From positions 1 through 64,000 of the forward strand of contig DAOTNF010000011.1 of NCBI GenBank assembly GCA_035450685.1: a stretch of 64,000 nucleotides of DNA, read 5' to 3'. The translations under genes were made by a program, and so were the position numbers. Positions 36,719 to 47,300 of the stretch are shown here, one piece after another (within the stretch, counting starts at the first letter, position 1; each line of letters begins with the position of its first letter). The notes below the pieces were generated by a model. It made no database searches and was not told where the DNA came from. It was given only the letters and a program-made list of their open reading frames with translations. This stretch comes from Syntrophosphaera sp035450685. Lineage in GTDB: Bacteria; Cloacimonadota; Cloacimonadia; Cloacimonadales; Cloacimonadaceae.

Positions 36719-37273
36719 ATGAAAGTTATCTTACTCGATCACATAGAAAAACTGGGTAGAAAAGGTGAGATTGTCTCCGTTAAGCGTGGTTTCGCCAGGA
36801 ACTACCTGATTCCCAGAGGCTACGCACTATATGCCACCCCCGCAAATATGAAACAGGTGGGCGATATCCAGGCAAAAGCTGCTGCTGAAGAAGAAAAACT
36901 AATCGCGGAACTGAAAAAGCTTGACGCCAAGATCAGGACTCTTAGCTTGGTCTTTGTCCGTAAAGTGGACGAACATGACAATATGTTCGGATCAGTTTCC
37001 GAAACCGACATCGTCAGCCGACTCCTTGAAGAAGGTGTGGAAGTTCATAAATCTGCAGTGATTATGGAAAAGAACATCAAGACTCTGGGAGATCACGCAG
37101 TACAGATTCGGCTTCACAGAGACATAGTGTCCGAGATCAAACTGGTTGTTGAAAAGGAAGATAAAGATCAGGTTGACAAAATCGAAGTTACCACTGAGAC
37201 TGAGGAAACATCCCCAGAGCAGGTGGAAACCGAAGTTCTAACTAACGAAGTACCAGAAGACGACGAACTATAA
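36719..37273 (+). CDS. rplI: 50S ribosomal protein L9 with acidic C-terminal tail
   Basis: 184 residues: the N-terminal rRNA-binding domain (MKVILLDHIEKLGRKGEIVS, VKRGFARNYLIPRGYALYAT), a connecting helix and the C-terminal domain (DNMFGSVSETDIVSRLLEEG) as usual. It then has about 35 extra Glu/Thr/Val-rich residues not found in most L9 proteins. AAGGA is just upstream of the ATG. Confidence 0.95.
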   Translation: MKVILLDHIEKLGRKGEIVSVKRGFARNYLIPRGYALYATPANMKQVGDIQAKAAAEEEKLIAELKKLDAKIRTLSLVFVRKVDEHDNMFGSVSETDIVSRLLEEGVEVHKSAVIMEKNIKTLGDHAVQIRLHRDIVSEIKLVVEKEDKDQVDKIEVTTETEETSPEQVETEVLTNEVPEDDEL

Positions 37274-37287
37274 TACGGGAGATACCC

Positions 37288-38217
37288 ATGAAAGATATTT
37301 GGTTCCACATTCCCAGGATCCTGGGGTTGGTGATTATGCTGGTGGCATTATCACTACTGGGTCTGGGAAATCCCAAGATGATACCTGTCTTTGCAGTGTT
37401 TTTTGCTGTTCTGTTTGCGGTGATCTATCTGCTTAATCGCAAAGGAAGGAAAAAGGACAGCGAAGCAGTATCCGGATCAGTGTTTTCTTCCCTGCTCAGA
37501 TATCTGGGTGTGCTGGTATTTCTGGCAGCCTTGACCTTAATGGGTTTGGGAAATCCAAGCAACCTGCCGTTTTTCGCGCTGTTTTTCCTGATTGTGTTTG
37601 CTGTAGTGTTTCTCTTGGTTAGAAACGCCAGGCTCAAGGAGAGAAGCGACAATAGCGGTTCCACCGCGATGGTGGTGTTCCAGGTTTTGGGATTGATCCT
37701 GTTCATCGCCGCTCTGTCATTGTTGGGATTGCTGCACGGCGTGGTCGGTTATCTGATCTGGCTGCTCGTTATAACTGCCATATTCGCCCTGATCTTCGTG
37801 TTTGTGAGAAAACAGCAAAACCACAGCGGAACAATGGAAGCCAGCCCTCTATTGAAGAAGGTCTTTGGCGTTGTCCTGGCCATACTGTCAGTTATACTGC
37901 CATATTTGATCATCAAAAACGGGCAGATAATGGACTCAGCGACAGCAAGTCCAGCGACTCAATCAATCATTGCCATACTGGCTATCCTGGTTTTTATTGT
38001 TCTGGCTTTGCTGGCCTATACCATGATCCGCAAAGCTAACGAACAACACTCAAAAAAGTTGTTGGGTTATATTCTGTTGATCCTTGCCGCTGTTTTGCCT
38101 GGGATTATGGTAATGCTTACAGACCCAACCAAAACAGGGTTTGCGCAAGCTTACTTTGCCGCTTTGATGGCTATGGTCTTATCGGTCATAGCGATCGAGC
38201 GGTTTAAAACTAATTAG
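37288..38217 (+). CDS. Membrane protein with internal repeats
   Basis: 309 residues with eight or more hydrophobic segments. Three units of about 70 residues repeat a two-helix pattern: LGLVIMLVALSLLGLGNPK, LGVLVFLAALTLMGLGNPS and LGLILFIAALSLLGLLHG, each followed by a second helix and a charged loop (RKGRKKDSE, RNARLKERSD, RKQQNHSG). The C-terminal 110 residues differ. No family recognised. GGGAGA precedes the ATG. It is 14 bases after rplI and may be cotranscribed. Confidence 0.75.
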   Translation: MKDIWFHIPRILGLVIMLVALSLLGLGNPKMIPVFAVFFAVLFAVIYLLNRKGRKKDSEAVSGSVFSSLLRYLGVLVFLAALTLMGLGNPSNLPFFALFFLIVFAVVFLLVRNARLKERSDNSGSTAMVVFQVLGLILFIAALSLLGLLHGVVGYLIWLLVITAIFALIFVFVRKQQNHSGTMEASPLLKKVFGVVLAILSVILPYLIIKNGQIMDSATASPATQSIIAILAILVFIVLALLAYTMIRKANEQHSKKLLGYILLILAAVLPGIMVMLTDPTKTGFAQAYFAALMAMVLSVIAIERFKTN

Positions 38218-38243
38218 GATTCCCAGTAAAAGTTAGATTATGA

Positions 38244-38312
38244 CAGAGCCTTGTTTACTAAGGCGCAGTTGGTCTGTTTAGACTTCTGTTGTGCCGGATA
38301 AACAAGGTTCTG
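38244..38312 (+). other. Nested inverted repeat between a membrane protein gene and the DUF721 gene
   Basis: Arms cagagccttgttta (38244-38257) and taaacaaggttctg (38299-38312) pair over 14 bases with one G-T pair. Inside, ggcgca and tgtgcc pair again with one G-T pair. There is no T-run, so it is not a typical terminator. It could be a structured leader or attenuator for the following genes, or a decayed repeat. Confidence 0.5.
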
Positions 38313-38398
38313 TTCATTATCTTGTGAAGAAATGCAGTAGCGTGTCAGTTTGAACTGCGTGCCAGTGATTTTGTAGCCTCAATGCTTACACAGCCCCC

Positions 38399-38686
38399 AT
38401 GTCTTTTACACCGATAAACAATCTGCAACAATCCGTCATCAGGCGGATAGCAGGTGAGCAGTATCTTTCCTTTGTATTATTGTACCAGAATTGGAGCAAT
38501 ATAGTTGGCGACCTGCTGGCTGCCAGGTCCCACCCCTTCCGGTACCAGGATGCGGTTCTCTATATCTCGGTGCAAAACAACACCTGGCTGCAGGAGTTGT
38601 TTTTGCAGAAGAAGAAGATTCTGCAGCAGTGCCGTTCAATTGTCAAAACTGAGATTCGGGAGATAATCTTTCAGATTAGGAGTTAG
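38399..38686 (+). CDS. DUF721 (DciA-like) protein
   Basis: 95 residues matching the small DUF721 domain: FVLLYQNWSNIVGDLLAARS, FRYQDAVLYISVQNNTWLQE and LQKKKILQQCRSIV. The family includes DciA, which helps load the replicative helicase in many bacteria. Short proteins consisting only of the domain, as here, have an unproven role. Located 3 bases before rpe. Confidence 0.75.
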   Translation: MSFTPINNLQQSVIRRIAGEQYLSFVLLYQNWSNIVGDLLAARSHPFRYQDAVLYISVQNNTWLQELFLQKKKILQQCRSIVKTEIREIIFQIRS

Positions 38687-38689
38687 TCT

Positions 38690-39334
38690 ATGTCCAATAT
38701 TTTAATTGCACCTTCAGTCCTTTCCGCCGATTTTGGCTTTCTCGCTCAGGAACTCGACAAATTACTAACCGCAGATATAATCCATTTGGACGTCATGGAT
38801 GGGCATTATGTGCCAAACCTGTCATTCGGCTATCCCCTGATCAAAAGAATAAGGCAACTTACAAGCAAGCCATTGGATGTGCATCTGATGGTTACCAATC
38901 CCTCGGAATACATAGACAGGCTGGCGGATATCGGTGTGCAATGGATCAGCTTTCACCAGGAATGTGACTATCACAGCCACCGTTTGCTGCACAGGATCAG
39001 GGATCTTGGTATCAAGGCTGGCCTGGCATTGAATCCCGCCACACCCTTGAACACCCTGGACAGTATTCTGCCTGATCTGGATTATGTGCTGCTGATGAGC
39101 GTAAATCCTGGGTTTTCCGCCCAAAAGTTCATCCCCGGAGTGCTGAAGAAAGTCCGGGACCTGCGCGCCATGATAGATGCGGCAGGTCTTGACACATTGA
39201 TCGAAGTTGATGGCGGGGTAAACTCGGAAAACGCACCCTCTTTGATAAGTGCTGGCACCGATATCCTTGTTTCCGCCTCCTATATTTTTAATTCAGAAGA
39301 CTATACCAAAGCCATCGAAAACTTACGTGGTTAA
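38690..39334 (+). CDS. rpe: Ribulose-phosphate 3-epimerase
   Basis: Interconverts ribulose 5-phosphate and xylulose 5-phosphate. 214 residues, TIM barrel, with IAPSVLSADFGFLAQEL, HLDVMDGHYVPNLSFGYPLI (metal and catalytic residues), LDVHLMVTNP, MSVNPGFSAQKFIP and LIEVDGGVNSENAPSLISAG. All key residues present. TAGGAG lies upstream. Confidence 0.96.
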   Translation: MSNILIAPSVLSADFGFLAQELDKLLTADIIHLDVMDGHYVPNLSFGYPLIKRIRQLTSKPLDVHLMVTNPSEYIDRLADIGVQWISFHQECDYHSHRLLHRIRDLGIKAGLALNPATPLNTLDSILPDLDYVLLMSVNPGFSAQKFIPGVLKKVRDLRAMIDAAGLDTLIEVDGGVNSENAPSLISAGTDILVSASYIFNSEDYTKAIENLRG

Positions 39335-40003
39335 ACACAACGGCTTGCGGAACGATACGCTTGAAGCATATTCATGAAGCATCGTCTGTTTTCAGTTTAC
39401 CATCACTGCTCCAAAACTGTGGATTTTATTTAACGCTTGAGCATGGGATGCGCTATCAACCAGCCCGCCATCAATGCTGGCTCTCTTACAAACCGGGTTG
39501 GTGAAATGTTTCAACAACAGATTGCGCACACAATAACGATAATTATCAGACTGCCCTTATACGCTGATCAATAGGAAAGATATATGCCAAGCTGGATAAA
39601 CAGGCTCTTTTTGACAGAGATAAACATCTCAATCCACCCTCTGAGTTGGAAAGAGAGTAAGACCGCCCTCATTCGCAAGCGGAGGTTAAGCCTGTGTCTT
39701 CCTGGGGTCATCCTTAACCCGGTGAGGGATGACCTAAGGATGATGGCTTCAAAGCCTGTAGCAGCAAAGGAGGGCGGTATGAAGCAAAAACGAGATAATA
39801 AACGTTTTACGCTTATTGATGTAAATAAAGTGATGCGTTTTTGGGAACAAATCAATGATCTACTAATGACAACCAATCCGCTTAGTTGGCAAGAGAGCTA
39901 TAATGTTTACTTGACATAAATGTCGCATCATGCCAGAATGTCTTTATTCATCAATATATGAGTTAACACAAATAACGAGTTCAAACAAAGTAGTATAGAG
40001 CTT
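39335..40003. other. Intergenic region with repeat copy D
   Basis: About 670 bases between rpe and ffh. It holds family 1 copy D in reverse orientation. An open frame of 111 codons (39584-39919) runs through the repeat and has no gene-like features. I looked for a 4.5S SRP RNA near ffh and did not see its conserved core. Confidence 0.65.
39700..39792 (-). repeat. Dispersed intergenic repeat family 1, copy D
   Basis: Read on the minus strand: cgtttttgcttcataccgccc, cctttgctgctacaggctt, catcatccttaggtcatccc, then tcaccgggttaaggatgacc. Its palindrome (gtcatccctcac / gttaaggatgac) is the variant shared with copies E and F. Opposite orientation to copies A, B, C and F. Confidence 0.9.
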
Positions 40004-41335
40004 ATGTTTAACAGCTTATCTGAAAAACTGGACAAAGTCTTCCGTAACATCAGGGGACGCGGTTATCTAACCGAACAGAACATCAAGGATGCTCTGCGTG
40101 AGATCCGCATGGCCCTCCTGGAAGCAGACGTAAACTTCAAGATCGTAAAAAACTTCATCTCCGAAGTAGAAAAGCGCGCCCTTGGAGTGGAAGTTATGAA
40201 GTCCCTCACCCCCGGCCAGCAAGTTGTCAAGGTAGTGTATGAGCAACTGGTGGCCTTGATGGATACGGAGGGATTTGAGTTTAAGGTTTACAACAACAAG
40301 CTAACCAAGGTTATGATGGTTGGGCTGCAGGGATCCGGCAAGACCACCGCTTGCGCTAAGCTGGCACTGCATTACCGCAAAAAAGGCTTCAGCACTATGA
40401 TGGTCGCCTGCGACGTTTACCGTCCCGCCGCTGTTGACCAGCTCCAGATTCTGGGAAAACAGATCGATATTCCTGTAATTGCTGAGGACACGAAAGATGT
40501 AATCAAGATCGCTGATTCAGCCCTGCGAGCCGCGCAAAAAGACTATCGAAATCTGCTCATCTTCGATACTGCGGGACGGCTGCATATCGATGAAATGATG
40601 ATGGACGAGGTTGCCCGGCTGAAAGCATTTATAAAGCCCGACTACATCTTCTTTGTTGCCGATGCCATGACTGGCCAGGACGCCGTCACTGTCGCCCGCG
40701 AGTTCTATGATAAGCTGGCTTTCGATGCGGTTATTCTCACCAAAATGGATGGCGATGCCCGCGGTGGAGCAGCCCTCTCCATCAAAGCTGTCACCGATAA
40801 ACCGGTGGCCTTCGTGGGAGTGGGAGAAAAAGTCAGTGACCTGGAACCTTTCTATCCAGACCGTATGGCATCCAGAATCCTGGGAATGGGCGATGTTCTG
40901 AGCCTGATCGAAAAGGCTGAGGAAGCCAGTGATGAAGCCGAGGCGGAAAAGCTCGCCAAGAAGATGTTGAAAAACCAGTTTACCCTAAACGACTTTCTCA
41001 AGCAACTGCAGAGCATCAAGAAAATGGGTTCGCTGGAGTCTATAATCCGGATGATACCGGGCCTTGGACGCAAGCTTCCGGCAGACATGAAGATCGACGA
41101 CAACGCCCTGAAGCATGTGGAAGCCATCATTCAATCGATGACCGATAAAGAACGTGAAAAACCCGATATACTGAATGGCAGCCGACGCTTGCGTATTGCC
41201 AAAGGATGCGGCAGGACAGTTACAGAGGTCAACCGCCTGCTGCGCCAGTTTGACGACATGAAAAAGATGATGAAGAAGTTTTCCACCCCCCAGGGGATGA
41301 AAGATTTGGAAAGACTCATGAATAAAACTCAATGA
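40004..41335 (+). CDS. ffh: Signal recognition particle protein
   Basis: GTPase that binds signal sequences with 4.5S RNA and delivers ribosomes to FtsY. 443 residues: an N domain (RGRGYLTEQNIKDALREIRM), a G domain with GLQGSGKTTACAKLA (about residue 107), DTAGRLHIDEMM and TKMDGDARGGAAL, and a methionine-rich M domain (RMIPGLGRKLPADM, SRRLRIAKGCGRTVTEVN). Full length. Followed after 16 bases by the gingipain-PPAD gene, which has its own AGGAGG. Confidence 0.96.
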   Translation: MFNSLSEKLDKVFRNIRGRGYLTEQNIKDALREIRMALLEADVNFKIVKNFISEVEKRALGVEVMKSLTPGQQVVKVVYEQLVALMDTEGFEFKVYNNKLTKVMMVGLQGSGKTTACAKLALHYRKKGFSTMMVACDVYRPAAVDQLQILGKQIDIPVIAEDTKDVIKIADSALRAAQKDYRNLLIFDTAGRLHIDEMMMDEVARLKAFIKPDYIFFVADAMTGQDAVTVAREFYDKLAFDAVILTKMDGDARGGAALSIKAVTDKPVAFVGVGEKVSDLEPFYPDRMASRILGMGDVLSLIEKAEEASDEAEAEKLAKKMLKNQFTLNDFLKQLQSIKKMGSLESIIRMIPGLGRKLPADMKIDDNALKHVEAIIQSMTDKEREKPDILNGSRRLRIAKGCGRTVTEVNRLLRQFDDMKKMMKKFSTPQGMKDLERLMNKTQ

Positions 41336-41351
41336 TCAGGAGGATCACTTA

Positions 41352-44300
41352 ATGAAACGACTTGTTGTGTTTCTTGCTCTGCTGACACTGCTGGTTTGTA
41401 CCGCAGCGGCGGAGACCGTAACACTGGGTAGCGGAGTCAATTCCGTTACCGTAATGTCATCTTCCGCCACCGAAACGGTTCTTCAATACCGCATCGGTAG
41501 TTTCGAAAAGATACCTGTGAACATTGACGGTAGCGAATGGTACCACATACTAATGCCCAAGGAAGGCATCAGTCAGGAAAAAGGGTATCCCCAGCTTCCG
41601 GTGTTCAACCGCAGTATTATCATCGATAACAACGCCTTGATGGCTTTGGATATTTATGATCTTGAATATCAGGATATCGAACTGCCAGTGGCTCCTTCCA
41701 AGGGTGTCATCACCAGGAACATCGATCCTGCCACGATACCTTATGTATTTGACGAAGTTTACAGCAGAAATGCATTCTATCCCGCCACTCCGGCCGAACT
41801 CTCCGATCCTTATATAATGAGGGACTTTCGCGGCATCGTGGTTAAGACAACTCCCTTTGCCTACAACCCCGCAACGCGCACTCTGCGTGTTTATACTGCT
41901 TACAAGATACGGGTTCACGCCGCAGGAGTTGACACGCTCAACACCCTGGACCGCAGCAGAACCTCGATCTCCCGCGACTTTGTCTCATTATATGAGAACC
42001 GCTTTATAAACTGGAACAGCTTCCGTTATACCCCTGTTGACGACAGTTTTGGCAAGCTACTGGTTATCTGCCACACCAACTACATGAGCGCTATCCAGCC
42101 TTATGTAAATTGGAAGATCCAAAAAGGCGTCCCCACGGAGCTGGTGGAGTGGTCTACCATAGGATCCACAGCTACGCAATTGCAGACCTACATCCAGAAC
42201 CGCTATAACGCGGACAACAACCTCACCTACGTGCAGTTGGTTGGTGACGCGCCCCAAATTCCGACTCTGACCCACAATAACGGCGGCTCTGACCCGTCCT
42301 TCTCCCTGGTTGCCGGTTCGGATAACTACCCCGATATTTTCATCGGCCGCTTCTCCGCTGAAACAGCAGCCCAGGTCACAGCCCAGATCAACAAGGCCAT
42401 CGCCTATGAAAGAGACGTGACCACCTCCGACACCTGGCTGAGCCGTGCCTTGGGTATCGCCTCCGATGAAGGCGGCAGCGGCGGCGACAACGGCGAATCA
42501 GACATAGCGCACATGAACAATATCCGCACTGACCTGCTCAACTACGGCTACACATCAGTTGATCAGATCTACGACCCAGGCGCCTCTGCTTCCACCGTGA
42601 CCACCAATGTCAATGCCGGCCGTGGTTTCATGAACTATGTCGGCCATGGGTCAAACACAAGCTGGGTTACCACCGGATTTAACAACACCAATGCCTCAGC
42701 GCTCACCAACGGCACAAAAACGCCCTTCATCATGGACGTTGCTTGCGTGAATGGCAATTTCGTCTCCATCACCTGCTTTGCCGAAGCCTGGCTACGCAAT
42801 GCCAATGGCGGTGCCGTGGCTATGTATGCCTCTTCTATCAACCAATCCTGGAGCTCGCCGATGCGCGCCCAGGATGAGGTGACAGACCTGCTGGTCGCCG
42901 AAGCCAAAACAACTGTCGGCGGCCTCTATTACAACGGCTCTTGCGAGATGATGGACGCCTATGGCTCCGACGGCGTGAATATGTTCAAAACCTGGCACAT
43001 CTTTGGTGACGCCAGCCTCTCTTCACGCACCAAGACCCCCATCGCCATGAACGTGACCCACCCCTCCAGCATCACATCTGGAACCACTTCCGTAAACGTG
43101 TCCACCGGAGTCAACAACACCCTGGTGGCGATCACTTACAACAACGTGATCTACGGCCGCGCTTTCACCAACAGCTCCGGTAACGCCACCATCACGCTTA
43201 GCAACCCACCCACTGGCACGCTGAACTACACCATCACGGCCACCGCGCACAACCGCGTAACTTATGTGGGCACCATCGCTCAGACTGTGTCCGCCGGACC
43301 CTGGATGGAAGTGACCGCCGCGAACTATGACGACGCCAACAACGACATTCCGGAATACAACGAAAGCGGCTACTTTGATGTCACCTTCAAGAACTCCGGA
43401 ACCAGCGCCGCCAGCGGCGTAACAGCCATTCTAAGCTGCTCCACCAGCGGTATCACCATCACTGACAACAGTCACACCATCAGCAGCCTGGCAGCAGGTG
43501 CTTCAGTTCAGGCAAACGACGCCTACGCGATCACGATCGCCAACAACGTCCCCGATGGCACCGTGGCTAACTTCACCATCACCATGACAATGAGCGGCTA
43601 CGATCCCTGGACTTACAACTTCAGCAAGACCATCAACGCTCCTGCTCTGGCCTTTGGCAATATGACGATCAGTGATCCCACCGGCGATAACGATGGCCTG
43701 CTCGATCCGGGGGAGACCGCCACAATCTCCATCGTACTGAATAACTCCGGGGGAGCTGCCTCCCTGGCTGGCTCCGGAACCCTGACCTGCTCCACCAGTG
43801 GCATCACCGTGGTGAACGGCAGTGCCAGCTTCACTGCTATTTCCGCAGGTGGCTATGCCACCTTGAACTTCACTGTGACAGCCGCCTCCTCAATGGCGGA
43901 GGGCACTTTGGCAGCCTTCGTCTTCAACGCTGTCGCGGGACAGTACAGCGCCAACACCACCGTGAACGTGGAGGTGGGCGCCCCGATGGAAGTGATCATC
44001 GGCAACGGTACCTCCACCCAGAGCTACCCCATTGACCGCTACTACAACTATTCCAGCCATGAAGCCATCTACCTGACTTCAGAGATCGGAACTGCCGGTA
44101 CCATCAAGTCAATCGGTTTTTACAAAGCCAGCGGAGCTGATGTGAATCCCATTGAGTCTGTGACCGTCTATATGAAAAACACCAGTTCCAACACCCTGGC
44201 GGATGGAACCTATTCCACCACAGGCTACACCCAGGTTTACAGCGGCACCTGGCCCAACACCGCCACCAGCGGCTGGATGGAGGTTAATCTGGACAACCAG

Positions 44301-47300
44301 TTCGCCTATGACGGCAGCAACCTCTCCATCCTCACCATCAAGGGCAACCAGGCTTGGACATCCAACTATCCCGTGTGGACATATACCACAGCCTCTCCCG
44401 CCAGGGCCAGGCAGAGCAGAAACGACAATTACCAGCCTACTTCGCTGACTGCCAGCACCAATCTGCCCAACCTGAAGTTGAAGATCTTCCCCACCCCGGG
44501 AATGCTCTATCCTCCGCGGGAACTGACCGCCAGCGCCACCCACGGATCGGTGACCCTCACCTGGCAGGCCCCGATGGAGGGAACCCCTACCGGATACAAG
44601 GTCTATAAGAACAACACCGCCCTCACCACTGTGACCGGACTGACTTACACTGATACGGCTGTGACCGATGGCACAACCTATAGCTACAAGGTAACCGCGC
44701 TCTACGGCAGCGATGAGTCAGACCCCACCGCCACCGTGACCGCCACCCCCAACATGTATGCGCCAACCAACCTGGTTGCCACCGGCGGCGACTCTGTGGT
44801 GATGCTTACCTGGACTGCTGCGGCAGGACGCGAAGCTGAGGAAGCTTTCAGCCTCGGTTCCAAAGACCGCGCCATCAGCAGTTACCGGATCTACCGTGAC
44901 GGCGCCGCCCTCACAACCGTGACCGGCACCTCTTACAGCGATACTAACGTCACCAACGGCACCACCTATAACTACTATGTGACCACCCTCTATACCAACC
45001 CCGCGGGTGAATCCGCTGCATCGAATACCGCCTCAGCAACTCCCAATATAGTGACTGAGGTTATCATCGGCACGGGCACCGGCTCCAACGGCACCAGCAC
45101 CGCCTGCCCCATCAACGTATATTACCAAAGCCTGCACGGACAGTCGGTTTATACCGCCGCTGAACTCAACGCCGCCGGAGTGGTAGGCCCTATCAATATC
45201 ACCCAGATCGGTTTCAATGTAACAGGCCTGCCAACCAAATCCATGCCCAACTTCATTGTCCGCATGGGACATACGACTGCCGCCAACGTCTCCAGTTGGA
45301 TATCCACAGGCCTCACCCAGGTCTGGAGCAGCAGCTCCTACCAGCCTACAGCCACTGGCTGGAACATGTACACCCTTTCCACCCCCTTCCTCTGGAACGG
45401 GATAGACAACATTGTCGTGGACACCGCCTTTGGCCTGATCGGTTCCTACAGTTCCAGTGGCACCACCCAGTACACATCTGTGACCAACGGTTACCGCTAT
45501 GTGCGCAGCGACAATTCTGATCAGACCAACATCTTTAGCGGCGGTTACAACTCCTCCTACCGACCCAACCTCAAGCTGACCCTGCAACCCAACCAGTCTG
45601 GCCCCGTGATCCTGGTCAATCCCACAACCCTCGCTTATGGCGATGTGGCCGTGGGCAGCACCGACACGAAGACCTTCACCATCCAAAATAGCGGCGACCA
45701 GACCCTCACCGGCACCATCACCACCCCCACGGGTTACACCGTGGCTGCGGCACGCAATTCCACGGAAGCCCCGCTGGCCGGAAAGGAAAGCCGCAACAGC
45801 CTGAGCTTCAGCATCAATGCCGGCGCAACCAAGACCTACAACCTGACTTTCGCGCCCACCGCTGTGGCCTCCTACAACGGCAACGTGGTGATCGCCAACA
45901 ACTCCAACAACAACACCAGCGTCAACATCGCGGTGAGCGGCACGGGCTACATCCCGCCCACCATCAGCATAGACAACGACTCCCTCTACGCCTACCTGCA
46001 GGTGGGTACCCAAGGTGCGGACAGCTTCACCATCACCAACACCGGCAGCCAGACACTCACCTTCAGCATCAGCATGACTGAACTGGGCTCCAGAGCCGGC
46101 AACCTGCTGCAAGCGGCTTCCGCTCAGGAGAAGAGCATCGCGGGCAGCACCCTCACCCTGGACGCCAGCAGCTACCTGCCCGGCACCACGGTGGACTGGA
46201 CCTTCACCGCCACCAACGCCAGCACGGACGTAGAGTGGCTCAGAGACGTGATCATCAGCTTCCCCGCCGGGGTCACCGTGAACAGCGCCACCAACTTCGT
46301 GGGCGGCAGCGGCGGAGATATGACCCCGGATGTGACCAGCGGCAACGGCGTGACCATTACCTGGCACGGTGAAACCTCCTACGGCTACGGCGTAATCAAA
46401 GGAGGCGAATCCGCTTCCGCCACGGTAAATGTGACCATCGGCTCCAGCTTCGGCGGCAACCTCACCCTGCCCTGGACCCTGAACGGTGATATCTACGGTT
46501 CCGAGCCCCACACCCTCTCCGGTTCCAATGTGCTGACCCAGGATTCCCCTCCCATTCCCTGGCTGAGCGTACAGCCTCTCAGTGGCAACATTGCCGCGGG
46601 ACAGAGCCAGACCATCACCGCCAACTTCTCTGCTGTCGGCATGGCAGTGGGCACCTATGAAGCGATGCTCACCATCCATTCCAACGATCCCCTCAATCCC
46701 ACCCTGGACGTGAGCGCCACCATGGACGTCTGGGATGAAATAGTTACTGACCCTCTGATTGCTGTAACACCTGCCTCAGTTTCAGGAACAGCAGTGGAAG
46801 GAACCAGCACCACAGCCACAGTGACCGTGACCAACAACGGCGGAGCAGCCCTGACTTGGAGCACATCCTCCAGCTTCGCGGCCTGGGGAACAGTTAGCCC
46901 AGCCTCCGGCACAATCGCGGCTGGCGGCAACACTGTGCTGACCCTTACCCTGAACGCCGCAGCGCTTACAGCCGGAACCTACAACGCCAACATGTTGATC
47001 ACTTCCAACGCGGTCAACGAACCCAGCCTCACCGTTCCGGTCAGCTTCACAGTGGAAGCTTACGTAGAGCCCAAGGATATCCGCTTCATCGCGGAATGGG
47101 AACCCGCCACCGGCGTCCTCATTGCCTACGCCAACGGTTTCGGCCTGCCCTACCCCATGATCGCCGACCTCTCCAACCGCGGACAGGTTCACGTTCTGGT
47201 CACCTCCAGTAACCAGGGTAATGCCAGCAGCCAGCTCTCCTCCAACGGTGTGAACATGAGCAACGTCAGCTTCATCATCCGTGATGGAGTCAACACCTAT

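Noticed and set aside
39584..39919. 111-codon open frame between rpe and ffh
   Set aside because: It runs through repeat copy D, and its middle matches translations of the other repeat copies. No ribosome-binding site or domain.
39335..40003. 4.5S SRP RNA gene next to ffh
   Set aside because: I did not find the conserved SRP RNA core (GGAAGCAGC-like loop) on either strand in this gap.
45033..46679. 548-codon open frame on the minus strand
   Set aside because: It lies antisense to the fusion gene. It is rich in Gly, Val, Ala and His without motifs and is explained by the C-ending codon bias of the real gene. It has no Shine-Dalgarno and no known domain.
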